In this document: positions 1 to 5,842 of the stretch, one piece after another | Position numbering within the stretch: the stretch's first letter is position 1 | Layout: every line of letters starts with the position of its first letter | Source of the DNA: Candidatus Bathyarchaeota archaeon | Lineage (GTDB): Archaea; Thermoproteota; Bathyarchaeia; Bathyarchaeales; DTEX01 | Length of the DNA stretch: 6,672 nt | NCBI GenBank assembly: GCA_021162225.1 | Contig: JAGGZB010000163.1 | Location: 1 to 6,672 of the forward strand | Reading direction: 5' to 3' | Notes under the pieces: model-generated | The model's database searches: none | What the model saw: only the letters and a program-made list of their open reading frames with translations | What the model was told of the DNA's origin: nothing | Position numbers and translations under genes: made by a program

Positions 1-345
1 GAGAACGATTATGAACCTATACTTGAAATCGCGAGAGAGAAAAATATTGGAACTATAGTTATGAAGGCCTTCGCTAAGGGTCCTTGGCCTCCTGAAGTCG
101 CTGAGCATCCTGAGAAAAGACCATACTCAACATAGTACGAGCCCTTCAGTAGCCAGGAAGAGATAGATAGGTGTCTCTGGTTCGCGCTGTCTCAGGGTGT
201 GACAACAGTGGCCTCCGCGGGAGATATTCGCTTAGTTCCAAAGATAATTGATGCTGCTGAGAGATTCCGCGAATTAACCATGGAGGAACAGGAGAAACTT
301 GTTGAGTCAGCGGCGAATCTGAAGCCTATATTTCCTAGATCCTGA
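1..345 (+). pseudogene. Aldo/keto reductase, C-terminal part, interrupted by an in-frame TAG
   Basis: The frame starting at base 1 gives the C-terminal third of an aldo/keto reductase, an NAD(P)H-dependent enzyme that reduces carbonyl compounds. Visible family features are the late beta-strand/helix repeat (EIAREKNIGTIVMKAFAKG), the segment YEPFSSQEEIDRCLWFALSQ, a GD-R-L phosphate-binding-like stretch (AGDIRLVPKIIDAAERF) and a normal C-terminal tail ending in TGA at 343-345. The N-terminal half with the catalytic Tyr lies off the left edge, so the substrate cannot be judged. The frame holds a TAG at 133-135, between RPYST and YEPF, and homology continues without a shift on both sides. From memory, relatives usually have Trp there (T-W-Y-E-P), so a single TGG to TAG change would explain it. 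It could be a recent nonsense mutation, a sequencing error, or a suppressed amber codon; I favour the first two. The gene converges on the cdv operon, with 149 nt between them. Confidence 0.75.
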
Positions 346-494
346 AGTCTCAGTCTTTCTTAGTCTCGGTTACATGTCAGACTGTTACTTGAAAGTCTCT
401 TTCTAGGGAATAATGCACTTACTGAGCTATGAGCTTTACGCTTTAGGATCCCTGATTAAGGATGATGCATACAAAATGAAGGGAGATTAGCGAT

Positions 495-1655
495 TCATAA
501 AGCTTCAAATCTGCTGAGCCATCTTTCATATGCTTTTAAGGCTTCCTTTGGTATACTTGTTTTTCTATCTTGCAAAACTTCAAGGAAGTCCTGCATAGTT
601 ATTTCACGCGGCAAGGCTTCTTTATCGATCTTTCCGGACTCGAAGAGTTCACTATTCACTCTTAGCTGAACTGACTGGCAGACATCCAAAATGTCGCTTC
701 CAGAGAATCCCTCAGTCAGCCTCGCCAGCTCTTCAAGATCGACGTCCTGAGACAACCTTAAATCCTTCGTGTAGAGCTTGAAGATTCCGAGGCGATCGTG
801 AAAGTCCGGAGGGGGAACATAAATTCTTTTCTGAAACCTTCTTATGAATGGGCCGTCTAGTCTCCAAGGCTTATTGGTGGAGCCTATCACGTAGACGTGG
901 ATGAGCTTCTTCTTGTCTATTATACCATCCATCTCCTTAAGAAACTGGTTGCGCACCCTCATCTCTCCACCGACCTCGAGACGGTGGGTTCCCATCAGGG
1001 AATCCACCTCATCAATGAAGATTATTGAGGGCATCCTCTTAGCTCGCTCCCTAGCAATCCTAAAGATCTTCGCAACGTTCTTTTCAGCCTCGCCGAGCCA
1101 TTTAGACATGACTGAAGCTGCATCAACCGAGATAAATGTCGCCTTAATCTCGTTTGCAACCGCCGCGGCTAGAAGGGTCTTTCCGCATCCGGGGGGGCCG
1201 AAGAGGAGTATTCCTCTCGGCCATCCGAGGGGGAAGAGGTCTGGTCTTAGAGATGGGTAGACGATTGCCTGTCTAATCGCTCTCTTCGCTTCTTCAAGCC
1301 CCACTATTTCATTCCAGTGTACATCTGGCGGATCCCGTATGATCAAGTCTTCGATCGGGTCTTTCTGAGACTTCTGCTCTGAGCCATAATTCGTTTCGTC
1401 ATAGTCTGATCTGCCGTTAACCCATACGTCTTCCAGCAGTCTGATCCTCATCTCGTAGGTCTTGGCTCTCTGGATGAAGAACCTAGTTAAGTTATGGTTT
1501 GGGTAGGCGTGTACAAGCTTAAGTAGGCAGTCAACAGCTTTCTTATAGGCTGCTATAGCTTCCTCCCTTTTTCCCTGCCTGTCTAGGGCTACAGCTTCCT
1601 GAGCGTGTCTAACTGCTATTTTTTCCAGCTCTTCTAGACCGCTCATCTCCGTCAC
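495..1655 (-). CDS. cdvC: CdvC, Vps4-type AAA ATPase of archaeal cell division
   Basis: CdvC is the ATPase that disassembles and remodels ESCRT-III filaments at the division site. The 386-residue protein has the usual length and order. An N-terminal MIT three-helix domain (about 8-77) binds proline-rich motifs in CdvB. A linker (78-105) is followed by the AAA domain with VGLEEAKRAIRQAIVYP (118-134), Walker A GPPGCGKT (153-160), a pore loop KWLGEAEKN (185-193), Walker B IIFIDEVD (211-218, catalytic Glu216), sensor 1 STN (259-261), arginine fingers Arg272-Arg273 and sensor-2 GFSGSDI (316-322). The C-terminal helix has the Vps4-like AYERWLSRF (376-384). All key residues are intact. The start is GTG, whose GTGA overlaps the TGA of the upstream cdvB, indicating translational coupling. 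An ATG three codons in (1644-1646) is the alternative, but GGAG directly abuts it. It is the last gene of the operon and ends in TGA. Confidence 0.96.
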   Translation of the reverse strand: MTEMSGLEELEKIAVRHAQEAVALDRQGKREEAIAAYKKAVDCLLKLVHAYPNHNLTRFFIQRAKTYEMRIRLLEDVWVNGRSDYDETNYGSEQKSQKDPIEDLIIRDPPDVHWNEIVGLEEAKRAIRQAIVYPSLRPDLFPLGWPRGILLFGPPGCGKTLLAAAVANEIKATFISVDAASVMSKWLGEAEKNVAKIFRIARERAKRMPSIIFIDEVDSLMGTHRLEVGGEMRVRNQFLKEMDGIIDKKKLIHVYVIGSTNKPWRLDGPFIRRFQKRIYVPPPDFHDRLGIFKLYTKDLRLSQDVDLEELARLTEGFSGSDILDVCQSVQLRVNSELFESGKIDKEALPREITMQDFLEVLQDRKTSIPKEALKAYERWLSRFEAL

Positions 1656-2476
1656 TGTTGAATCTCTATCTTGCCCTTCTTTTTCAGCGATTCGAGAATC
1701 CGCAAAACCTTATCATACGGCATGTTCAGCTCTCTAGCACACCTATTGACATTCATGTTTCCATTATTTCTTTCGATATAATCAAGCACCAGTTCCTCGG
1801 CTAAAAATGAGGATACATCGAAGGTCTTCTTTGAGGATGATTCTTCTGTGGAGTGGACGCCATGGTTAGTGACGGATAAGGCTATTGCAGGCTTGTCAAC
1901 TCTTCTCAGAGCAGGCTTTTCTGTCGGAGGCTCAGGAATCTTCGCTTCAAGCTCCCTCTCCACAGTAGAGGCTGCTTCACGCAGGATTGCCTCCGCACTA
2001 GGTCCGGCGGGCTGGATTAGCACGGGCATCGACAGGTTAAATTCGGTCTCCTCAAGTATCTCATTAACAACAGCGTTAAGCCTGCTTATTTCAGGAATCA
2101 TTGATGGAATAACATCTGCCACAAGGTTAAGCGCGTTCCTAACTTCTCCGAATGTTTCGCGTAGGGCTTCGAGGTTTGAAGAGACTATTCTTATTGTATC
2201 AAGTCTTATTATCGCTCTTTCAACGGCAAGCTGAACATACTTGAGAATGGAGAGCACTCTTCTTATCTCGGCCAGCTCATTCGCGTATACTGTTGCTCTC
2301 GCCCTTGAACCTTTCTTAACACATGCGGCACATGTATTGAATAAATCGTGGCTTCTTTTCTCAAGTTTCGAGACTGCAAGCTCAATTCTTGAATAGCATT
2401 TTCCAAGCTCCCTAGTGGCATCTAAGACGGCTTCGTTGAGTGATTTTCGTCTTCTACGGAGAATCTTATCGATCAT
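1652..2476 (-). CDS. cdvB: CdvB, ESCRT-III protein with C-terminal winged helix
   Basis: This is an ESCRT-III (Snf7-like) filament protein of the Cdv division machinery, 274 residues. The helical core (about 12-145) contains the family-typical stretch ATVYANELAEIRRVL (61-75), followed by long amphipathic helices. A helix near 160-179 (AEAILREAASTVERELEAKI) precedes a proline-rich segment IPEPPTEKPAL (180-190). That segment looks like a MIM2 motif, the part of CdvB bound by the MIT domain of CdvC. After a polar linker, residues about 222-274 form a winged-helix-like domain (LAEELVLDYIERN...YDKVLRILESLKKKGKIEI). In Sulfolobus the corresponding domain binds the C-terminal peptide of CdvA and so recruits CdvB to membrane-bound CdvA. 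The same role is inferred here, since cdvA is the gene just upstream, 40 nt away. The ATG start is preceded by GAGG four bases upstream. The stop overlaps the cdvC start. An unusual trait is the cysteines in the core (Cys27, Cys49, Cys52). Confidence 0.92.
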   Translation of the reverse strand: MIDKILRRRRKSLNEAVLDATRELGKCYSRIELAVSKLEKRSHDLFNTCAACVKKGSRARATVYANELAEIRRVLSILKYVQLAVERAIIRLDTIRIVSSNLEALRETFGEVRNALNLVADVIPSMIPEISRLNAVVNEILEETEFNLSMPVLIQPAGPSAEAILREAASTVERELEAKIPEPPTEKPALRRVDKPAIALSVTNHGVHSTEESSSKKTFDVSSFLAEELVLDYIERNNGNMNVNRCARELNMPYDKVLRILESLKKKGKIEIQQ

Positions 2477-2516
2477 TATGCCTCGCCGGAGGAATATTTT
2501 TAGAAGACCGAAGTTC

Positions 2517-3236
2517 CTATTCTTGGATTAGACGTACGGGAACCGCTTTTTTACCCTCTTCCCCTTTCTCTTCTCCGGACTCTTCCTCAGCTATTTGAGA
2601 TTCATCTTCCTCTTTCTTCTCTTCAAGAGTTATTTCAGGCTTTTCTTCAAGAAGCGCATTAACTCTCTCCTTGGTTCGTAGCAGCTCAAGCCTTTTCTGT
2701 TGAGCATTCTTTACATCTCTAAGTAGAGCGACTATTGAGCGCTTATAGACTTCTTCGTTTATGTTTCCCATGGCATGTTCTATTTCTAGGAACGCCCTTC
2801 CCGTCTGGAGGCTCTTTATATACTCTTCCTGAAGCCTAGCTTCTTTATTAATCTCTTCGATGAGGCTCTTCGCCTCATTTTCCATCTCCTTAAGCATGCC
2901 ATCAAACTTCTTTATGAGACTTTCAAAGATCTCCCGTGGAACTATTTTCTCTTTTGAGAGCTTTTCGAGAACAATCTTCCTTTTCTTAACTACAGGAAGG
3001 TTCTTAGATAGATTCTTCAGCTTCTTTTCAATAGGCGACAAAATGAATGCCTTGTCGCCTTCGATTTGCAGCATATCAGCGGGGTACTTCTCTAAAGCGC
3101 CATGTCTTTCTACAAGAACCTCTTCAACCTTCCCCGAAGCGTCCATTATGAAGGATACTATGATGCCTGACTCTTCTTCCCCGCTGATCTTTACGGCCTT
3201 TCCTATCATCTTCGAAGCGTCAAAATTCTCATTCAT
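2517..3236 (-). CDS. cdvA: CdvA, PRC-barrel and coiled-coil division scaffold
   Basis: CdvA is the archaea-specific division scaffold that binds membrane and recruits ESCRT-III. From the chosen ATG the protein has 239 residues. A PRC-barrel-like beta domain covers about 7-67 (MIGKAVKISGEEESGIIVSF...YPADMLQIEGDKAFILSP). A long charged coiled coil follows (about 68-200). Next come a very acidic linker (about 201-228, mostly Glu) and a short hydrophobic/basic tail KKAVPVRLIQE (229-239). The tail sits where Sulfolobus CdvA carries the ESCRT-III-binding peptide that pairs with the CdvB winged helix. The frame is open back to a TTG at 3251, but GGAGG overlaps that codon and lies eight bases before the ATG at 3234-3236. 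I therefore take the ATG as the start. The gene ends in TAG and sits between two ESCRT-III genes, with a 28-nt gap upstream and 40 nt downstream. Confidence 0.9.
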   Translation of the reverse strand: MNENFDASKMIGKAVKISGEEESGIIVSFIMDASGKVEEVLVERHGALEKYPADMLQIEGDKAFILSPIEKKLKNLSKNLPVVKKRKIVLEKLSKEKIVPREIFESLIKKFDGMLKEMENEAKSLIEEINKEARLQEEYIKSLQTGRAFLEIEHAMGNINEEVYKRSIVALLRDVKNAQQKRLELLRTKERVNALLEEKPEITLEEKKEEDESQIAEEESGEEKGEEGKKAVPVRLIQE

Positions 3237-3244
3237 TCTAAGCT

Positions 3245-3249
3245 CCTCC
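3245..3249 (-). promoter_or_regulatory. Ribosome binding site of cdvA (GGAGG)
   Basis: GGAGG on the minus strand lies eight bases before the ATG at 3236. It overlaps the only plausible upstream start (TTG at 3249-3251). This decides the start in favour of the ATG and shortens the protein by five residues compared with the longest frame. Confidence 0.7.
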
Positions 3250-3264
3250 AAACCAACTACATTT

Positions 3265-3912
3265 TCAATATTCTGAATGTTTATAATCTTCCTTGAATCC
3301 TTCAGGTTGCTTTAGAGACGGCAGCTCCGGGAATTTCTCTTTCATTCTCTGCTCAGCTACTATCGCTGCCTCCCTCAAGATCTGCTGCGCATCCTCGCTT
3401 GCAACTTCGAAGTCCGGAGTTACACCCGTTGTATGTCCAGCTTCAATCATTATATCGTTAAGCATCGTTCCGACTTGTTCAAGTTCTTTCTCAGCCGTTG
3501 GAAGCACTCCGGCTATTCCGGATCTGATACTTCGTAGAACCTCTATTGCTGGAGCTAGGTTTACGACGGCGTTTCCTAGCTGGCTGACTGTTTTCAGTCT
3601 TAGCACAACTCTTTCTAGAGCTAGTTGGGCATTAACCATAAAGTTAGCCATCTTCCTTAGTTCTGCCAGCTCATTCGCGAAGATGTTCGCCCGCTGAATC
3701 TGATTCTTCGAGTATGCATCCACAACCTTCGAGAAAAGATACTTATCCCTATCAGAGAATCTATTCAAAACGCTTTCTAAATATTGAATCTGAGCCTCTA
3801 TCCGTCTTATCGCAAGTTCTATTTTAGACTTCAAAGGAATCGAAGGCTTCAGCATGTTTTTTAATCCTCTTCTTTCTCCTTCTTCCCATCTTCTAGTGAA
3901 CTTCGATGACAA
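3265..3912 (-). CDS. ESCRT-III (CdvB-family) protein without winged helix, first gene of the cdv operon
   Basis: This is a second ESCRT-III/Snf7-like protein, 215 residues from the chosen start. Its N-terminal segment FTRRWEEGERRGLKNML (5-21), followed by SIPLKSKIELAIRRIEAQI, recalls the N-termini of thaumarchaeal-type CdvB proteins. The core carries RANIFANELAELRKM (74-88) and LALERVVLRLKTVSQLG (97-113), matching the same region of the downstream cdvB. The helix near 171-193 leads to FPELPSLKQP (194-203), a convincing MIM2-like motif for the CdvC MIT domain. The protein ends about a dozen residues later and has no winged helix, so it cannot dock on CdvA in the way the other CdvB is expected to. 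The long frame opens at TTG 3951. I chose the TTG at 3910-3912 because GGTGA lies seven bases before it and because relatives begin just before the R-W motif. The extra 13 residues (RGRSCIKQGEQL...) look unrelated. An in-frame ATG at residue 20 would cut into the conserved part. The start is moderately sure, the family assignment very sure. The symbol is left empty because orthology to a named CdvB paralog is not established. Confidence 0.9.
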   Translation of the reverse strand: MSSKFTRRWEEGERRGLKNMLKPSIPLKSKIELAIRRIEAQIQYLESVLNRFSDRDKYLFSKVVDAYSKNQIQRANIFANELAELRKMANFMVNAQLALERVVLRLKTVSQLGNAVVNLAPAIEVLRSIRSGIAGVLPTAEKELEQVGTMLNDIMIEAGHTTGVTPDFEVASEDAQQILREAAIVAEQRMKEKFPELPSLKQPEGFKEDYKHSEY

Positions 3913-3919
3913 TAACTGT

Positions 3920-3924
3920 TCACC
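3920..3924 (-). promoter_or_regulatory. Ribosome binding site supporting a TTG start (GGTGA)
   Basis: GGTGA on the minus strand matches the anti-Shine-Dalgarno core and lies seven bases before the TTG at 3912. It supports this internal TTG over the frame-opening TTG at 3951, whose upstream AGGAAGG is a poorer match. Confidence 0.5.
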
Positions 3925-3967
3925 TTGCTTAATGCAAGATCTCCCCCTCAATTAGAACCTTCCTATT

Positions 3968-3993
3968 ATGCTGAGAATATCTGAGCATATATC
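3968..3993 (-). promoter_or_regulatory. Candidate promoter and operator-like dyad of the cdv operon
   Basis: On the minus strand, GATATATGC (3993-3985) is a TATA-like box, and ATATACAT (4004-3997) is a second candidate just upstream. Start sites would fall near 3960-3978, giving a leader of roughly 50-65 nt before the TTG at 3912. Overlapping this, 3968-3988 is an imperfect dyad in which 8 of 10 base pairs match around position 3978 (arms ATGCT...AGCAT). The same bases can also be read as two 10-bp tandem units, CTGAGAATAT and CTGAGCATAT. The promoter call is an inference; the symmetry is directly visible. Confidence 0.4.
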
Positions 3994-4046
3994 TGGATGT
4001 ATATGTTGGCCCATACTCACACTGATCTTTTCTTATTCGGCATAGC

Positions 4047-4051
4047 AAAAA
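4047..4051 (-). terminator. Possible T-run terminator after the DUF4432 gene
   Basis: A run of five T on the minus strand (CACTTTTTGC) lies about 45 nt after the TAG stop of the DUF4432 gene. Archaeal transcription often ends at such U-tracts. One short run in AT-rich intergenic DNA is weak evidence. Confidence 0.25.
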
Positions 4052-4079
4052 GTGATGGGAGGATCTCTCAATATTTACA

Positions 4080-4093
4080 AGAAGATATCTTCT
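4080..4093. repeat. 14-bp perfect palindrome next to the DUF4432 stop codon
   Basis: AGAAGATATCTTCT is a perfect palindrome that ends two bases from the stop codon at 4096-4098. It could form a small hairpin in the transcript or be a protein-binding site. No T-run follows it directly on the minus strand, so it is not a classical intrinsic terminator. Confidence 0.5.
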
Positions 4094-4095
4094 AT

Positions 4096-5310
4096 CTAGC
4101 TCGGCGAGAACTCCTCAAGCGGCTTCTTTAGAATCTCTGGATGTCTCCCTCCGCGAATCGCTTCAACTCTGCTTAACGCCTTCCTAACATCATCCTTGCC
4201 GAGATGAGCTGAGATGGTCACTCTGGAATGGTACTTCTCGCCTGGTTTGAGGACAACTACTCTTCCATGTTTCCTTTCGAAGGGTTTAACGTTTGGAAAA
4301 CTTGTTCCCGGCTCCAGTCCAGTTACATATCCATCCTCGAGGCTGGATGTATTCTTCCAAAGCGTGAAGTAAGGTAGTTCCTTCACTGAATATGATATGG
4401 AGACTGCCTTGTCCATGCCCTTATTTGCCAGAAGAACCGTCGTGTTTCCATCCTTGTCTGAGAGCATCTTCATGAAGTAAACTTGCTCTGTGAAGCCGCT
4501 CTGCGGCGGGCCATAAACATCGAAGTTCTCAATTTCCTTAGCGGCTATCAAGTCTCTTGGAGCAACCTTCTCGATCGGCGCTATGAATCGGCTTCCCTCC
4601 TCTAGGATTGGCGAACCATAATTACAGTGGTACAAGATCTGCATCTCAGTGGGGGTTCCTCCGAGGTTCTCAATAACGTCATAGATAGTGAATAAGTTGC
4701 TTCCAGGAACGGTTCTAATAATGGATGAAAGTTTAAGGTTAGGTCCGAACATTGATCTCTCATAAACTACTCCCTCAACCTCTAATGTGAATGGAGGCTC
4801 CAAGCCGACTCTGACATTTACTAGGGAAGCTGGAGTATTCGCTATTTTGCCGTGGAGAGTAAGCGTAATCTCCTTTTTCCTTCCCATATTGTCCGTGATC
4901 ACATCTGTTCCGGGAGCTCCAAAATTGCTGAGGCCGCAGCGGACTATCATCTCATTGAATCCTTCCAGCCATCCAAGCCCGCCTCTTGCCTCCAAGTTTA
5001 TGTGTCGCGGGTGAACGGGGTTCTTGATTGGAGAGTTCCATCCTAGAAACATGGACTTGTACATTCCCTTCCATATGCTCATGCCCCGCGTAGGAACTAT
5101 TATGAGTGCGAGTTCACCATTATCCAGCGTGATAAGGTCCACACCGTCTGAGAGGCCTCCGTAAAGCCTACGCTTCTCAATCCGCCATTTCCCACCGTTC
5201 CTCAGCTCTCGACTGGATAGGCTCCACTTCTCCACGTATACCTCATTATCTTCATCTAAGAGCGTCTTCTCGAAAAAATGGGACATTCTAATCCATTCCG
5301 GCTCCTCCAT
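4096..5310 (-). CDS. DUF4432 family protein, aldose-1-epimerase-like fold
   Basis: The 404-residue protein belongs to the DUF4432 group of galactose-mutarotase-like beta-sandwich proteins, presumed to act on the anomeric carbon of sugars or related carbohydrates in the cytoplasm. No signal peptide or membrane segment is visible. Recognisable blocks are IVPTRGMSIW (71-80), LGWNSP (89-94), GGLGWLEGFNEMIVRCGLSNFGAPG (110-134), LHGKIANTPAS (152-162) with His153, ILYHCNYGSPILEEGSRFIAP (225-245) with His228, and GLEPGTSFPN (331-340) with Glu333. By analogy with aldose epimerases, His153/His228 and Glu333 would be the active-site candidates; this is inferred. The substrate is unknown. The ATG start has no Shine-Dalgarno match, which fits a leaderless transcript from the TATA-like box about 25 bases upstream. 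An ATG at residue 9 is a possible alternative start. The gene ends in TAG and appears to be a single transcription unit, separate from the cdv operon (gap about 145-185 nt, depending on the start of the next gene). Confidence 0.85.
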   Translation of the reverse strand: MEEPEWIRMSHFFEKTLLDEDNEVYVEKWSLSSRELRNGGKWRIEKRRLYGGLSDGVDLITLDNGELALIIVPTRGMSIWKGMYKSMFLGWNSPIKNPVHPRHINLEARGGLGWLEGFNEMIVRCGLSNFGAPGTDVITDNMGRKKEITLTLHGKIANTPASLVNVRVGLEPPFTLEVEGVVYERSMFGPNLKLSSIIRTVPGSNLFTIYDVIENLGGTPTEMQILYHCNYGSPILEEGSRFIAPIEKVAPRDLIAAKEIENFDVYGPPQSGFTEQVYFMKMLSDKDGNTTVLLANKGMDKAVSISYSVKELPYFTLWKNTSSLEDGYVTGLEPGTSFPNVKPFERKHGRVVVLKPGEKYHSRVTISAHLGKDDVRKALSRVEAIRGGRHPEILKKPLEEFSPS

Positions 5311-5330
5311 GAATATTTTATTCCGTAACG

Positions 5331-5347
5331 TTATACGTATTTCGCAA
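5331..5347 (-). promoter_or_regulatory. Candidate leaderless promoter of the DUF4432 gene
   Basis: On the minus strand, GCGAAATACGTATAA reads as a BRE-like GCGAAA followed by a TATA-like box (CGTATAA at 5337-5331), centred about 24 bases before the A of the ATG at 5310. With no ribosome binding site in between, this spacing fits a leaderless archaeal transcript. It is a short AT-rich match, so the call is tentative. Confidence 0.4.
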
Positions 5348-5506
5348 ATACACGCTTCGCTGAGCCATAAGATAGAAGATTAGCGGAGATTTTTCGTGTA
5401 ACTTGAAGTTTTTAAGATTTTCTTCTCTTACTCGGATGAGGGGAAGACTGCGAGATGAATTCTGGGAATAAATACTTTTGTCTCCGAGATTCACAGCAAT
5501 GATCAT

Positions 5507-5815
5507 CTACTTCTGTGCTTTGTTTTCGTCACCATAAGTTCTGGATAGAACGATAAGCGAATAGGCCCCGCTAATTCCCGTGTTGCTCGTATCTCTTCTT
5601 AGTCGCGGTCGCTTGGATCGGATGGCCACAACCCGCGGTCTCTTCCCCGCTGAAAAGCTGAAGGGCGGTGATATGATGGAAGGAATCAGCCAGAACTCGG
5701 AACCTCCACCAATTACGCTTTCTATGCCGTCTCTTGACATTTCCTTTCCGCTAAAAGCCGAATCCTTAAGTATGGTTAAATTCTTAATTTGTTTATATCC
5801 ATATTCATAAGGCAT
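5507..5815 (-). CDS. Doubtful small ORF, 102 residues, unknown function
   Basis: The frame begins at ATG (MPYEYGYKQIKNLTILKDS) and ends in TAG. I do not recognise the product. It has no membrane segment and no known motif; a basic patch (KRPRVVAIRSKRPRLRR, about residues 58-74) is its only notable feature. First codon positions are about two-thirds purine, which is mildly coding-like. Against it, no Shine-Dalgarno match precedes the ATG, and the first codons overlap the likely promoter of the divergent HMG-CoA reductase gene. It is either a small basic protein unique to this lineage or a chance frame; I lean slightly towards chance. Confidence 0.25.
   Translation of the reverse strand: MPYEYGYKQIKNLTILKDSAFSGKEMSRDGIESVIGGGSEFWLIPSIISPPFSFSAGKRPRVVAIRSKRPRLRRDTSNTGISGAYSLIVLSRTYGDENKAQK
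5792..5799 (+). promoter_or_regulatory. TATA box of the HMG-CoA reductase gene
   Basis: TTTATATC is close to the archaeal TATA consensus. Transcription would start about 25 bases downstream, near 5818-5823. That gives a leader of about 20 nt containing the AGGAG ribosome binding site, which fits the TTG start at 5843. Confidence 0.55.
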
Positions 5816-5828
5816 CTTTGATGAAGCT

Positions 5829-5833
5829 AGGAG
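5829..5833 (+). promoter_or_regulatory. Ribosome binding site deciding the TTG start of HMG-CoA reductase (AGGAG)
   Basis: AGGAG lies nine bases before the TTG at 5843. A stop (TAG, 5828-5830) closes the frame just upstream, and the next in-frame ATG (5894) lies inside the conserved KLSVKERMKIV region. The TTG is thus the only start that keeps the conserved N-terminus SSRIPGFYKL. Confidence 0.65.
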
Positions 5834-5842
5834 AGAAGGATT

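Larger units (their letters stand above)
5311..5842. other. Long divergent intergenic region
   Basis: These 532 bases separate the leftward DUF4432 gene from the rightward HMG-CoA reductase gene. Both ends carry promoter-like elements. The flanks are AT-rich, while about 5545-5710 is visibly GC-richer. Leftward frames are open over 5507-5815 and, after one TAG, continue in the same frame to 5318. No tRNA, rRNA, CRISPR or clear structured RNA was recognised. An 11-base dyad (AACTTGAAGTT, 5400-5410) followed by a T-rich stretch is present, but no gene lies upstream of it on the plus strand. Confidence 0.6.

Noticed and set aside
391..403. Small hairpin (GAAAG-TCT-CTTTC) between the aldo/keto reductase and cdvC as a bidirectional terminator
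   Set aside because: A 5-bp stem with a 3-base loop and no T-run on either side is expected by chance. The pyrimidine-rich bases 352-360 are equally weak.
901..1260. Plus-strand open frame of 119 codons inside cdvC
   Set aside because: It is antisense to the Walker A/Walker B coding region of a clearly real gene and has no recognisable product, so it is a shadow frame.
1848..2234. Plus-strand open frame of 128 codons opposite cdvB
   Set aside because: Antisense shadow of the ESCRT-III core; low-complexity Ser/Leu/Ala translation with no family match.
2860..3697. Two plus-strand open frames (2860-3276 and 3293-3697) opposite cdvA and the first ESCRT-III gene
   Set aside because: Phe/Ser-rich and Ser/Ala-rich translations arise as the complement of Lys/Glu-rich coiled-coil coding DNA.
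5400..5425. Dyad AACTTGAAGTT followed by a T-rich stretch as an intrinsic terminator on the plus strand
   Set aside because: No plus-strand gene or RNA upstream would use it; the T-rich stretch more likely belongs to promoter DNA for leftward transcription.
5318..5506. Leftward 62-codon frame, in frame with the 5507-5815 ORF across one TAG, suggesting a second amber read-through
   Set aside because: The product is unrecognised, has no ribosome binding site, and overlaps the likely promoter of the DUF4432 gene. Two adjacent open frames in an AT-rich gap can occur by chance.
5580..5810. Plus-strand 76-codon frame in the divergent gap
   Set aside because: It has no recognisable protein and no ribosome binding site, and ends within the HMG-CoA reductase promoter. 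It is less coding-like than the opposite frame.
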